A stretch of DNA of 64,000 nucleotides from Tetrapyrgos nigripes (GCA_013368315.1 JAACJM010000063.1:332118-396117), one strand, 5' to 3'; numbered from the stretch's first letter, positions 1-11,889 are shown. Made by a program: numbers and translations. Notes: generated by a model not told the origin, from the sequence alone.

Positions 1-2340
1 TGACCTCACCACCCTCGTCAAAGTGGATCATGGATGTACAAGGGAGAGGGTAAGGTGAACGGGGAAGGTGGCGGGTGAGTGAAAAAACAAGAACAAAAGG
101 AAAATTGAAAGGCTCGAGCGTCCTCGAGGGAAGAAAGGTGAGAGCAAGGACGTTTAACCTCGCTGCTTAAAGGAGATCACCGTATGAAACGAGTAGCAAA
201 GTTTGATCATCGAAACGTGTGGTACAACGCTTCTCCTAAGCTTCCGGAAACAGATTTCGGGGTCCATTCTGATATGTCGTCGCCCGCTGCACGATTAGAC
301 TACATTAAACGAATTTTAACCACGACTAATTATCTTGTCGCTGCGTTTGATGAAATTTCGTGCCAGATTGAGTAGGAGGATCACGGGGAGCCCTGAAACA
401 GCGACTCCCCTGCGTACGATTGTATTTTTAGTACATGCGACTCGGCAAAGGCTAACATACATAAGATGTAAATACTGGGGCAAAGGGCCATCGCTTCGCG
501 TGGCAAATTACGAGGCCCTTTCACGTTCTAACTCAGGTTATGCAGAAGGGAGGGAGAATCAGTCGAAAGTGAGAGGGAAGAAGGGCGTTAAGCAGACCAA
601 TTTGACATGCTGGCATGACATCATGGTTATTGACATCAACGGTCCTTGGATCTGGTCCAGACGGTTGTCGGGAAGGGCAAAGACCAGCTGTGGCAATGAA
701 AAGGGGTGGGAGTTTGAGGTCGTGGTAAAATTTTTGAGGTCAACATAAGTTAACTCGGCCTTTAAGAGGCCTCGTAAAATGGGAGTGGAGAGCGGGTAAC
801 GCAAAAACAACTGAGTAATACTGTGAATGAAGAAAGAATGATAAGAGACGTACCCGAGAGACTCGTGAGTGGCAAATGGGGAAAGAAAGAATGAGATGTG
901 GAAAACGAGTCTCTCGGGGCTATAAGTACATGGTAAGTCGTTAACGGCGAGATCAAGTCTTACTAGTAGACATAGAGTGGAGAAAAACGAATATCACAGG
1001 AAAAAGACGAAACAAAGAATTTAATCAAGTAAGGAGACAAGATTCTGGAAAATTTTGTGGAAAGGAGAATAAGCAAAACGGGGGTCAAATTTCGATGAAA
1101 GCTGACGCCTAAGCCACGGAGGCACAACAATGAGGACGGCGAGTCCGACGCACGGAGCGTTGAGACGAATGATAAGCGAAATTATAAGTAGTACTTACGA
1201 TGATAATTAGACCTTTCATCAGTATTTTGACAAATCTCTGGTCCGCTGGTGCCTGCCAAAATTTGGCGGGCGCCAGTGGAAACCAGTTACCAGATGCTAA
1301 GCGAGCTTAAGCGACCAGCCAAGTCAAAACTCCCACCAGTAGAAATCTTAAATTGCGATGTGTGAAGCTTCCTCCCTGCTGATGCCCTCTGTAAGATGTT
1401 AGAATACGTTGATTTGTGTGTAAGACAATGTGTATGATAGGAATATAGGGCAGGATACAAGGGGAGGAAGATACATGCACGCAAAATTATGGGTACCAGC
1501 CGAACCAGTGGGAAAGTCCGCCAGAACTTTGTCAAAACACTGATGTTGTAAAGCAGTCTTTAAAACACAAACTATTTTGACACTAGAAGTGAACTACACG
1601 CCGTATTCTTTTTGTATCTCTTTCAAATAATTGTCGACAGCCTTCATATTTTCCAAAACATGGTATTATTCATTATCTAGGTGACTGTACTCAAAATTGC
1701 ACGTCGAAAAACAGTGCTTTTTGAGGGTGTGACACTTGAAGTTCACTATTGTTTACATTGAGAATTTTATGTGACATATATAGGAGTTCATGATAAAGGA
1801 TATAAGCAACATAAACCAGAGAGAAAGTGTTCATCAAGCTACTTACCAAGTAGCTGTTGAGAAAGTTTTCAGACTCTGATGCTCCATCGAGATTTTGGCC
1901 CATCATATCAGGCAGTTGCTCCTGCTCATTCAAACCCTTTTGATAGCAATCAAATGAACAGGAATAGGATAAGGATAGAGTCACATACCCTCTAGATATG
2001 GAATCCTGGAAAACTGGATGGGCAGAGGACAGGCATCCCAGATATGAGATGCTCTCAACAGGACAAGATGGATCAGAAACACTTCATATTGTGCCACCAA
2101 ATACAATTTGGCAGCCCCAGACTAAGCATTGTACTTGATGGACAGGCTTCTGTTATCTGCATCCAGTACATTATCTTTGGCTTATTAAAATCTCAACTTC
2201 TGTTGTGTGATTCAGAGAAAGTCATGAACATGAACATGTAAATTGAATGGTATTATGAAACATGTACCTGACACAAAAGGAAGAGAGAGGAGCATTGTTT
2301 CTTTGTAGATGCAAAACAATAATGTAGTTCTGGATTGAAA
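1..2340. other. Gene-poor repeat-rich stretch
   Basis: I see no supported gene here. Short open frames exist on both strands, for example 184-375 (+) and 1691-1984 (-), but none shows a family motif or convincing exon chain. The stretch holds part of a dispersed repeat (470-780) and a near-perfect palindrome at about 1248-1278 (arms GGTGCCTGCCAAA and TTTGGCGGGCGCC). The rest is A-rich sequence with no structure I can name. Confidence 0.5.
470..780 (+). repeat. Dispersed repeat R1, first copy
   Basis: Bases 473-612 match 9534-9682 almost base for base, and bases 613-720 match 10321-10400. They share the stretch around CATCGCTTCGC, GAGGCCCTTTCA, GGGAGGGAGAATCAG, GGCGTTAAGCAGACC and GGTTATTGACATCAAC. 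The second copy is split by a 638-bp insertion, so this one shows the uninterrupted state. The segment starts with a hairpin-forming GGCCATCGCTTCGCGTGGC, and a related hairpin occurs at 49976-49995. The repeat class is not known to me. Confidence 0.7.
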
Positions 2341-2725
2341 CCTGCTAAAATAGTAATCGGGCTTGCCAGCCAGGCCTGGCCTCTTCTCACCAAGTACGAT
2401 CAATGAGCTTATCCATCACCCTCCTCGCTTTTCAAATGATGACGCTGATTGGAGTACCTTCAAATGTGATAGCCATTCACAGTGTGTCTCCGCAGTCAAT
2501 TCTGAATGGAAGCGTATCACTAGGACCCTTCCTCCTCTTCTGAAGGCTGATGGTGGTCAATGGGCTCTCTCCTTAGAAATACTAGAGCATCTGGAGAAGT
2601 TCCCATTCAGATCTATGGATCCTCGGTGTCGGGCACGGATGTTTACCATTCTTACTACTAGAACAGTCCAATTTTATCATCACATCTGCCAGGCCATCAC
2701 TGACAAGTTGATGGCATTGCACTAG
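2340..2725 (+). CDS. Unidentified protein fragment in a repeat
   Basis: A 120-codon frame (ATG 2363, stop 2725) has protein-like composition, with charged and aromatic residues such as WSTFKCDSHSQC and SEWKRITRTLPPLL and no low complexity. I do not recognise the family. The DNA at its start (2347-2378, ATAGTAATCGGGCTTGCC then GCCTGGCCTC) resembles 24788-24821, so this is probably an exon or flank of a repeated element rather than a single-copy gene. No initiating context or neighbouring exon could be confirmed. Confidence 0.25.
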
Positions 2726-2817
2726 TGATTTAAAGTCATTGATTAGCTCCAAGTTCTTAGCCTCATTCTCATTTGAAACTTTTGTCGTTCATTAGTTAGT
2801 TCTAATTTACCCTTGTG

Positions 2818-2905
2818 TCCCTCAGTATTTACGAGGCCGAAGAATGAGGCTGAGTTCTTTACACTGCGTTTCCGCATGTGGCTATGTCTAATTGTTACCC
2901 CAGTT
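2818..2905 (+). repeat. Dispersed repeat R2, diverged copy
   Basis: The stretch TTTACGAGGCC...TTTCCGCATGTGGCTATGT resembles the repeat at 8330-8420 (+) and the reverse complement of 49970-50105. This copy is the most diverged of the three and lacks the distal part with the GCATCCGGTC motif. Confidence 0.45.
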
Positions 2906-3103
2906 ATTCCTGTTCTTCCTTCCAATTTTACCCGTTTCATTTGTCATTTGTTTGACTCCAGCTTTGTAGCCAGGCCGTAGGCAAACAATCACATCAGCAT
3001 CGTTCCGCTTTTCCTTCGCTTCGCATTTATCTCGCTAGCCATTTCCTTCTCACGCTAACGAATATATCAACACCTAATGTTGATTTTGGTACGTGGTCTT
3101 CTT

Positions 3104-3215
3104 CACGCCGAAAGGACAAAAATATCCGCTCGACGGATAGATGACATTATTGTACTGATATAAGATGTTTCTGTACGTCTTTCTGCCGAGCAGATATTTT
3201 TGTATTTTCGGCGTG
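3104..3215. mobile_element. 112-bp miniature inverted-repeat element
   Basis: The two ends are inverted repeats of about 33 bases. Both begin CACGCCGAAA and continue ACAAAAATATC and GCTCG, with a few mismatches. The element is flanked on both sides by CTT (3101-3103 and 3216-3218), a possible 3-bp target duplication. It has no coding capacity. The CAC start and 3-bp duplication would fit a CACTA-type MITE, but the assignment is an inference. Confidence 0.65.
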
Positions 3216-4661
3216 CTTATCATGCATCTATGCCAATATATATCCTTGCACAAGTCCCTTTCTCTACTCCTGGCATACATAGATTTAGTTCAAACAGGTT
3301 GTGATTTATGCGCTACTTTGGACTCTTAGTGGAACTTGTGAGGCTCTTGAGCAGGTATAGGGATGTGTAGAGATACTTATACTTATGCTACGGATGAACT
3401 CAAACAGTTCCTGGCGTACTATATCTTGAACGTATATATTTCTTTAACAAGTGCGCATATCTAGTTGACAGGTCAAGTACATATATGACATTGACAGGTG
3501 GGTATATACATCGGCGGGTCAAGTATATAACATCAAAGGGTGTATTTTTTGTGCAGAATGAACAGCATAGTTGCTTGACCTGTTGCTTGAAAAATCAGAT
3601 GCCCCCGGATTTCAATGGCCCTCCCTCCCTATCATAATTCCCCTCGCACTCATCCTCATCACAGTGAGTATGAGATACATACACCAACCGGCTGTGTTGG
3701 ATTTGGTTGTAGTAGACTGGAGAATAGAAGAGTCGTTGTTATTGGGGACACACAAGTGGTACCAGAGTCTGGGTTCACATATCCACTTTTTTCCCTACTC
3801 TTTTTTTAACCTCATCTGCACCCGCGTCAAGCTCAAGCTGAAACCCCACAAATAAACCAGTCCCCACCATTTCCAGTCCCCACTATTCCCACCCCTACCT
3901 TCCCACCCTCAACCCTGGGACCAGTTGTCTCCTCTACCAAACGTGCGTATCCAAGACAAGCACAACTTCTTCCTGAACCCAACCAACTCGGACTCTTTCC
4001 ACTCCTGTTGTTCATTGATGCCCAGACCAACCTTACGCTGTTAAATGTGGTGTTGTGGGGACTGTAACCCACCTGGGTCAGATGTGTCCAATGATGATCA
4101 ATAGGCATTGGGAGAGGTGTAGTGAGGCTAGTGTTTGCCTCTACTCGCAAAGGACAGGATGAATTGGGAGAATAGAGGATGGATGAGGAGGAAGATGGAG
4201 GTAGAGATGCTTTGCGGTGAGGCTTCAGTTTCGCTATAGTTGGGGAGTTTGTCGAAGGTGTATTTCCCAATCCTGAAGTGACCGAAATCTATTCCTGCCT
4301 TCACCCTACCCACCACAGCTACCACCGAGATCCCTTCTTCAAGGCGGTCTTCAGCTCAGTACAGCTTCACCCATCTCTTCATACCCGACCTGAGTCATCA
4401 TTACATCAAACCAAGCCACCATATGCCTTCCCCACCTCACCTCAGGTCTGTTTGTTACTGGCATGCCCGCACTTGTATGTAAGTGGTTATTATCGCATCT
4501 TTTTATTGTGGTACATACAGTTTCAGGTGCTAATATTCTCTCTTTTTCCAGCTTCCTAGAACGCACAGCTGGAGGTAGAAGGATGAATTCATAAGAGCAA
4601 CGTAATAATATATAGTCCAATTTCTCCATTTTGTCAATCCGAATCTAGCCGACGCTGGATA
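3216..4661. other. No gene recognised
   Basis: Open frames around 3571-3855 (+), 3833-4325 (-) and 4278-4629 overlap one another on opposite strands and show no family motif. The 3' untranslated region of the P450 probably lies in 4550-4661. Short imperfect repeats of a CAGGTCAAGTATATA-like word occur at 3468-3530. Confidence 0.45.
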
Positions 4662-6804
4662 CTAGACTTGTGGCGTGACTGAACAATCCAGAGTATGGGG
4701 TGAGCTGGTCAGAAATCAATATTTCAGCTATGTCATTTACAATCATTGAATGAGATGTACTTACCAAAAAGCACCATCAGAGAAATAATCTTCAACATTC
4801 TCATTTGGCAAAGTAGAAATATCAACAGCTGCGAGTGTTGATGGAATGGCCAACCAAATTGTGTCATTAGCCATGTACCTTCCGACGCACACTCTAAAAT
4901 TTCTATAAGGCCATAGAGAAAATAGGAAATGTCAAAATTCATGCTCACCTCCGCTCGAACCTGTATGCTAGAATGGAATTTATGTTGTCAAAATGTCTAT
5001 CCTTGCGCAAATGCCTCTCTGGGATGAACCGGTCTGCATCTTCGTAAACAGAAGTGTCATGGGTCATTGCCCTGAGTGATTTGAATTTGTGCATAAATTA
5101 TCTCTCCAGCAACTTCAGATTCTGGGTGAAAATACCCACCAGATATTGGCATAGATGGTTGTGCCTACTGGAACGTTGGCTTCAAAGAGAATCGTCTGTA
5201 GACCTACCATTATACTGACCTTTGGGTATGTAGTAACCATCGTAGACAATATCTTCGATGCAGTTATGAGGAACACCTAAAATTGGAATGATGAAAATAT
5301 CACTCTTTTAAAGGAATTCAAATCCACGTACCCATTGGGAGGGCAGGGTGCCAACGCATCACTTCCCTGAAGATAGCCTCGATATAAGGTAAAGAAGGAC
5401 AGTCGTCAAACGTTGGTATTCCTTCTTTTCCTAGTACAGCGTCAAGCTCCTCTTGACCCTTAGATTGTACGTCGGGATACAGGCTCATTGCGAGGAAAAA
5501 AGTAGAGATAGCTGACATTGTCTAAACGAAACAAGAGGGAGAAAGAGGAAGAAAGAGTGAAAATACGAATTTCAAAAGGACCTTTGGCAACTCACTGTAT
5601 CTGCAGCAGCTAGCGACGAAAAAATTGGTGAAAATGAAAGCGAACATCTGCCATAAACTGGAACCCAAACCACTTGATCCTATCTATCTCTTCGTCATTA
5701 TCAGGATCTGTTCGAGACAGTAACTTTCCAATAAGGGACGCATGATTTCCGTCTGATTTCTATGAATCAATATTTCAGTGAACCATTTGCATGCAGGTGC
5801 TGAAGATGTGTATGCACTGACTATTTTCTCCCGAACAGCATCCCATGGCTTGCTTGCACCTTCCCTCGCTATCTCGCCTAGAGCATGTATTGTAGCGATA
5901 AGACGACCACCCCAAGGAAACCATGAGGGTAAGAGATGGATAAATGGAATATATTTGTAGCCATCCCAGCCTGGAATGATGCTGTTTTCAAAAGTGTCAA
6001 TGGCTTCTCGGTTCCGAGTGGGCATTTCCTCCTCGTTGCTGGAGATATCTAGGCCGTATATTGACAAGAACATGATGTTTTGAGATAACCTGTGGGCATA
6101 AAGATGGTAAGAAGGTGAACTACAACTTATCAAGGGACAAAGAGACGAGAAGAGACGAGAAGACTCTGAAAACTCACGTAGCTATCTGACCTTTCAGAGT
6201 GCTCTCTGACAAAACCACTCCCTTAACAAATAACCAGACTTGTTCGGTTTGAATCGGATGGAATTGAACCGTTGATTCTGCGTGGAGGTTTTGATGGAAG
6301 AGTTTCCGGGTCTTTCTCCATTGTTTTGAGTAGGGTATTTGGCCTGTAAGGAGTAAGACAGGTCTAATTTAGATCGGATCATCGATAAAGGACCAAGAGA
6401 CTCACTTAGGCCATCTAACAAATTAGATCTATGTGATACAGTGGGTGTCTATAAGATTCCTACGATAACCGTACGAGCTTCAAGACTTACACTATCTCAT
6501 CCACTCGCGTATGTGGCCTATCAGAAGTGACCCTAGCCTGTTTATCAAGGATGTCTCTAGCGGTCTCAAGGGTGTTGATGACCACGTAGTGTTTGCTGAA
6601 GCGGGAGAAGTGAATGAGGTCCCCTGAAAGTGACAGAGAAAGAAGGAATGTTATTATTATTATTGCTGTGAAACCCAGTGCTGCGCCATGTTTCTTCCCC
6701 CATTCTATGTGCGTCAACCAAAATTTCTTCGTTGGGATTTTGGCGTTGGGGAGGCCGAGATACGGAAAGCCTTTCGGTCCAGGTGGATATAGATATGGAT
6801 ACAC
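4662..6804 (-). CDS. Cytochrome P450 monooxygenase, multi-exon
   Basis: This is a haem-thiolate monooxygenase of the large basidiomycete CYP families annotated as O-methylsterigmatocystin-oxidoreductase-like (CYP64/CYP5144 type; exact family not settled). Exons on the minus strand are 6675-6804, 6491-6623, 6406-6428, 6178-6343, 5822-6089, 5671-5759, about 5596-5609, 5332-5521, 5220-5276, 5140-5167, 4949-5071, 4765-4893 and 4662-4704. Visible landmarks in order are the proline hinge YPPGPKG, helix C QWRKTRKLFHQ, I-helix AAADTT, helix K EVMR (ExxR), FIPER (PERF region), and the haem loop YRFERRVCVGR. In that loop the Cys ligand is present, but the usual Gly four residues before it is Glu. All exon phases agree except the junction at 5609-5671, which does not resolve in frame and may hide a frameshift or unusual intron. 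The N-terminal membrane anchor is missing from the first exon. An upstream exon or a truncated gene are both possible. Confidence 0.88.
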
Positions 6805-6959
6805 TTGAAGATAGTACTTTTTCCGAACGCTTTGACGTAGCTTCAGTCAAACGAAATAACGGAATACTCGTGGATGATATGGCTTACAGGGGTCCAACCT
6901 CGGGAAAATTTTTTCTGACCGCACCTAAAATAGGGTGTTTTGAGCTTGTTTTAAGCTAA

Positions 6960-8320
6960 TTACCTACAGCTGTAAAGTGTCAGGACTTTTCCACTTCGTC
7001 TTGGCCACTTATTCCACAAGAAGTTGCAAATATGCAACACATACTTGTCATGAGTGGAGTTGGGGCATGCCTGGATATCTTATCTCGTCTCTTTTTGCAG
7101 GATTAAGCTAGGGTTAGGGCTTATGATATCTTATCTTTGTATCATGTGACAGCAGATATACCATATAAGGCAGGTGGAGGGAGGGGGGGGGGGTCTAGCG
7201 AGGCCACTAAAAATTTTTCTGAGTGGATGTAAAAAAATTTTTAGCTGCCTCCCCCTTGGATTTAAGCCTTAAAAAAGTCTACGAACACCTTTAAGGCCTT
7301 AAGCTTGGGCTTAAAGATCTCGGCTAGGTCTTGGCTAAGTGTCGGCGGGTGGTTGGGAGGAGTAAAGGTGGTTCTTCTAGCTGGGAGCACTCACATTCAC
7401 GTAGAAATCATCTATGAAGCATTCCGGTGAAGAGATATGTGTACTCTATCACTGATAAATTAGCATGAATAATTTCTGATGGACCCTCTGTCTCACCAAC
7501 AGCTTTGACCTCTTAAGCCTTTAACCTACCCCTTAAATTTAAGGGCTTAAGGCCTTTAAGGCTTAAAGATTCTCAGACCCCCATTTAAGGCCTTAAAGGG
7601 GATAATTTGGTGCTTTTGGAATGCAATCCCACTTATCAACTTGTTTGTGACATCATGATTGTGAGAGTCTTTGGCACAGAATGGCAGAGAATGACTGGGC
7701 AGGAGAAAGTTAAGGCTTTCAAAAATTTAAGGAATATAAAAGAGGATACAATTGCAAAGGGTTAAGTCATGTGTAACTCCCAGAGTTGAAGTCATTAGTT
7801 GGTCACTAGAGACTGACACATACTGTACCATTTTGAAGAAGTGTTCAGTCAGTTTTGGCTGTGGCAGTTTTGACCAGTTCACTCACATCAGGAAACCTGC
7901 AAGTTGCCTGCAGCTGCTTGTAAGTGCTTTCACAAGCATAAAAAGCTGAGAAAAGCCAGCCAGCTCACCAGTAACCTGCTGGGTCTAATTTTCTGCAAGT
8001 GCAAAAGTTCAACAAGTGATTGTGCTTCACAGGCTAGGTAATTTTGTCCTCCCTCCCTTCAAAACATGTTTCATTACTGTAAAAAAGGTTTTGGAAGTAC
8101 TAACTTAGCATAATGAGTCCAGAGGATGCACTGAGAAATCCCATTTTTGGTGCAAAGTGGTCATGGCAAGCGGAAAAGCTGGAAAAGCCTCCCCACAAAT
8201 TACCCCATTTCCTGATGCAGTTCAAAACGCTAAGCCTCTCTATGCTGAATCAGCTTGTTGATGAGGGGAGAATGCCCTAGGAGGAGTCTGAAACCTAGGG
8301 GTGGCTATGGCAAGAGTGAG
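6960..8320. other. Non-coding region with TTAAGG-rich repeats
   Basis: No gene is supported. A small dyad at 7172-7258 pairs a G-run with a C-run and carries AAAATTTTT on both sides. From 7260 to 7610 the words TTTAAGGCCTTAA, GGGCTTAAAGAT and CTTAAGGCC recur in both orientations, like subterminal repeats of a decayed DNA transposon. The TTAAGG theme recurs in the hAT element at 51310-52161. The remainder (7620-8320) shows nothing I can name. Confidence 0.4.
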
Positions 8321-8327
8321 TGACACT

Positions 8328-8425
8328 GTTATGAGGCCCTTTAGGGTCTCATTCTTATAATCTGATATTTCCACGTGTGGCTATGTTGTTTAGATACCTC
8401 GGCATCCGGTCTTTTTTTGTCACTT
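8328..8425 (+). repeat. Dispersed repeat R2, copy A
   Basis: The segment from GAGGCCCTTTAGGGTCTC through ATAATCTGAT, TGGCTATGT, ATACCTCGGCATCCGGTC to the T-run is nearly identical to the reverse complement of 50005-50105. It opens with a hairpin, GAGGCCCTTTAGGGTCTC. A terminal hairpin suggests a SINE-, Helitron- or MITE-like end, but the termini are not defined. Confidence 0.65.
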
Positions 8426-8905
8426 GAAGGCCAACACCGGCATTTGCTGTCAGACCATGTGCCTTTGTAAGGGGTTGTTTCGTATATGGTAATCTTATCA
8501 TCTCGCTTACTTAGCCCTCTTAAATTTTCCTTATCGATTACTTACACAATAACTTTTCTTCGTGTCTTTGACCTTCATTGCGTACTTTATATCTCTCTAC
8601 TGTCCATTTCACAGAATAGAAAGAGGTCTACTTGTATGTCTAGGTCCGAGTTGAGAGGAACTGTTACAGCCTTGCATCGTGATGGAGCTCAATGAAAATG
8701 TACCAATAAAAATAACGGCCTCGTTATTGCCACACAACGCGGTGGCCCACCAAACCTTCATTTGGGGAATATCTTTGAGTAGCATATATGGGAAGGCCAA
8801 GGGTCATTTTCAAAGACGCATCACTAGAACTACATATGTATGTAAATATAACACAGTCATGTGGTGTTTTTTACCAGGGGAGTTGGGGATCGACTCCCTG
8901 GCTAA

Positions 8906-9133
8906 TGGCAACATATGACATCATTAACCCTAGAGGGCTCTTAACCATCAAAAATCCTTGCCCACTGTTTTGGTTATGAAGGCACAGAGTTAGGCTGTAG
9001 GTAAACAGACTGTGTTTCATTGATCAACTCAACGAAGTCTGACAAGCGGACCAGCTAATCGGCCCGCCAGTTCCCCAGAATGCCCTTCGCTTAGTCAAGG
9101 GCATTCTAGGGTTAATGATGTCATATGTTGCCA
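8906..9133. repeat. Inverted-repeat (MITE-like) element, 228 bp
   Basis: Perfect 29-base arms (8906-8934 and 9105-9133) begin TGGCAACATATG and end TTAACCCTAGA. A second hairpin sits just inside the right arm (9078-9107, AGAATGCCCTT pairing with AAGGGCATTCT). No clear target duplication is seen, so the element class is unknown. Confidence 0.6.
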
Positions 9134-9533
9134 AAAGACCAAGTCGTTGCTGAAGGAATAATTGATTTCTAAATCATAGTTTCTATTTATGCTTGAGGTA
9201 TCTAAAAGTTCAGGAAAAACCCCCATGAAAGTTTGGTGAGAGTGAAAGAAATGTGTGGTGAAAGTGAAAGATATGTGCGGTAACTTGCCCATGTCACATG
9301 TCACGCTAGAAGTGCGCGCTGGACTCCTGAAAGACTAGCGATGCATTTTGGCACCTTAAATCAAAGTGCGAATTTCTAGGACCAAAATTCAGTGATGTGA
9401 GTCATAGGCTGAATTTGTTCGGGGGACCTGAAAATAGCCTAGAAAAGTGCGGGAACAGCGAAAATTAGTGGTGAGATGCAGGAAATAATCTTGTCCACAA
9501 TCCACAAGCATAGAAGTGATTCATTATCACTGG

Positions 9534-10400
9534 AGCAAAGGGCCATCGCTTCGCATGGCAAATTACAAGGCCCTTTCATGTACTAGTCTAACTCAGGTTA
9601 TGCAGAAAGGAGGGAGAATCAGAGGAAAGTGAGAGAGAAGAAGGGCGTTAAGCAGACCGATTTGACACGCTAGCATGACATCCACCAGCAAAATGTCCCG
9701 AGAATCACCACCTGTGAATACTACCCTGTCTTTCGCTATAATTGTCATCGCGCTGTCCTGTCCATCATATCCAGGTTATAACTTATAGCGCAAGATGGCC
9801 AATACATCACCCAAATCTTGCTACCACTGAAAAACAAGAAATGTGATCTGACAGTGAAGAATGTAACGCATCTAGACAAAGTTATTGAGCTGTAAGAATA
9901 TATCACGCTGATACAACGCTGATACAACACGATAAAGAAAATATATCGGTAGGTATTGCGTACGCAGAAATATAACACGTTTGGGAATTTATATCGCACC
10001 TTGGATTTTATCATGGTGATATGATGCGAACGGGGAATCATATTGATGCTGTATCCCAGTCATATCTCCCAAGATGCAATGAGAGCAGATACCAGCAGAT
10101 ACCATGTATTGGTGATGCACTCAAGATGCCGTTGGCTCAATTCTGATAAAATATAGGAATTATCATGGGGTCAAGATACCCTGACTTGCAAAACATGTAT
10201 TATAGCGAAGTTCTGATGGTTCGGACAGCGAGATGGGAAATGAATTGTGGTCTAACGCAATATATCTCAGAGAAATCTAAGTTGTATCTGAGTAGTGATT
10301 CTCAGGACATTTTGCTGGTGTCGTGGTTATTGACATCAACGACTGGACATTCCGGTTGTCGGGAAGGGCAAAGACCGGCTGTGGCAACGAAAATCTCCCC
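9534..10400 (+). repeat. Dispersed repeat R1, second copy, split by an insertion
   Basis: Bases 9534-9682 and 10321-10400 together reproduce the repeat at 473-720. The two halves are separated by the element at 9683-10320. This order shows that R1 was in place before the insertion. Confidence 0.7.
9683..10320. mobile_element. Non-autonomous CACTA-like element, 638 bp
   Basis: The termini are inverted repeats of about 26 bases with one mismatch, beginning CACCAGCAAAATGTCC and continuing GAGAATCAC. The element is flanked by TC (9681-9682 and 10321-10322), or by ATC versus GTC if three bases are counted. It interrupts a repeat whose empty site is visible near base 612. No transposase is encoded. 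The CAC terminus and 2-3-bp duplication fit the CACTA superfamily, and a tnp2 gene lies at 13-17 kb, but that this gene mobilises it is only a guess. Confidence 0.75.
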
Positions 10401-10778
10401 ATCATCGCTTATCATACTGTGGGGAACTCACAGCGGACGAAAGAAAGGAGGATGGAGGGTGGTCAGCCCAGGGCGAGACTTCATAGTTGTAGATGTAGGC
10501 GTTCATAGAAGTGTAGGTGTTGGTATGGATATTGATGTCTGTTGGTGTAGGTGTTGGTATGGACATTGATGTCGAGGTAGATAATAATTTGGGTTGAGTA
10601 TAAGGCATGTGCATGCGCCTATGGTGTAGTTAATGTTAACGCAGAGTAGCGAAAAAGATCACAGAAGAAAAATAGTCAGCAATGCGAAACAACAAAAACC
10701 ACGTCAGGCAAAACGCAAGACGAGAAGAAGAACAAAAGAACGAACAAAAGAACAAAAGAAAGTATTGCCGACTTTGAC

Positions 10779-11889
10779 TTACATACGACACGAAGTCAAT
10801 AACGGAGTCGATATCTCAGACCTTCCCAACGAAGTTTGCAATGCTCTGATCAAGCCAATCGAAACCACCGATTCTGACATCAGGAACCCATCCGCGTTGT
10901 CCTGCGTATTCCAGATAAGTCCAGAACAGCTTCTCCGCACTTTCCTAAGTCTTGATAACATCCAGAATGGAGGGCGTGATAGACACCTTGAGATTGTTTG
11001 TAGTTCCCATAGGCGATAGCTGACGAGTATGATTTCAGTCGTCGGCCAGGCTTCTACGTCGCGTGTAGCACACTGGTTTCCCCGATGGAACTTAGCAACA
11101 TGCCAACGCGACTTCTTGAGTGAACTTAGTAAACTTTGCCATTAAACTGTCCTTGAAATTGTGATGCAGACATGAGGTCCGATTCCGGAGCAAAGAAACG
11201 ATTCAGTAACTCGTTGAACCTGTCGTCTCTCTCTCTCATCAAGCAATGGCCTGCCATCCAACCGACTAAATGTTTGATCAAACTCTTCAAGGATCTTCAA
11301 AGCTGCCTCGTGGTTGCTGATTGGCATCCTCAACCAATGCTCCTCGTTGCTCCTCGTCTCCTCGAACATGATAAATGTCCGCGACATCAGTTTCAGACAC
11401 ATCACGCATGACTTCCTCCAACTGGGAAAACTCTTCTAGACCATCTTGTAGCCATCCTTGCAACATCTGCAATTCCCCATTCCTTGCTACGGCACGACAA
11501 AAGAATGCAGAAGCATTAAGGGCTTCTACCAAATCCCGTGCTTGCTGAAGAAAACGTCTGGCCTTCAGAATACGGCTTGAGACTGATAATCGGACATCAG
11601 CTATATACAGTCAAATACCTCATAATGACTAGTGCTGGGAGACAGCCCAAAGCTATTCATTATGGTGGTTATTCCTTATGATATATTTTTTTGGGTGTAA
11701 ACATCAGTTTGGGAGAGCCAAAAGTGACCAATTATTCATTATTACCTTATTCATTATGAGGTATTCTACTGTAGCATCAAAAACCGCACACACGATAGCG
11801 GAGTGAGAAGGTGCCGTACGATACTGCCAACATGAAACAGAGGCATCATATTCACTTAGTGCAAATTCCAAATCCCAAGAATGAGCCAT
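10779..11889 (-). pseudogene. Unidentified gene fragment with MITE insertion
   Basis: Several minus-strand frames chain together. 11704-11889 starts MAHSWDLEFALSEYD. 11287-11600 carries the helical stretch RRFLQQARDLVEALNAS and NGELQMLQGWLQDGLEEF. 11142-11405 has NHEAALKILEEFDQTF and DERERRQVQRV. 10779-10961 contains IWNTQDNADGFLMSES. The composition is that of a helical, charged soluble protein. I do not recognise the family. A 164-bp MITE lies between the first two pieces, and frame changes follow it, so the gene is probably dead. Confidence 0.4.
11608..11771. mobile_element. TA-flanked MITE, 164 bp
   Basis: The terminal inverted repeats read CAGTCAAATACCTCATAATGA and CAGTAGAATACCTCATAATGA and are flanked by TA at 11606-11607 and 11772-11773. 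This is the signature of a Tc1/mariner-type MITE. It sits inside the unidentified gene fragment at 10779-11889. Confidence 0.75.

Noticed and set aside
6614..6959. Plus-strand frames over the first P450 exons
   Set aside because: These are shadows of the well-supported minus-strand exons.
7183..7193. G-run as a telomeric or quadruplex feature
   Set aside because: It is a single short run that pairs with a nearby C-run. There is no telomere-type tandem repeat.
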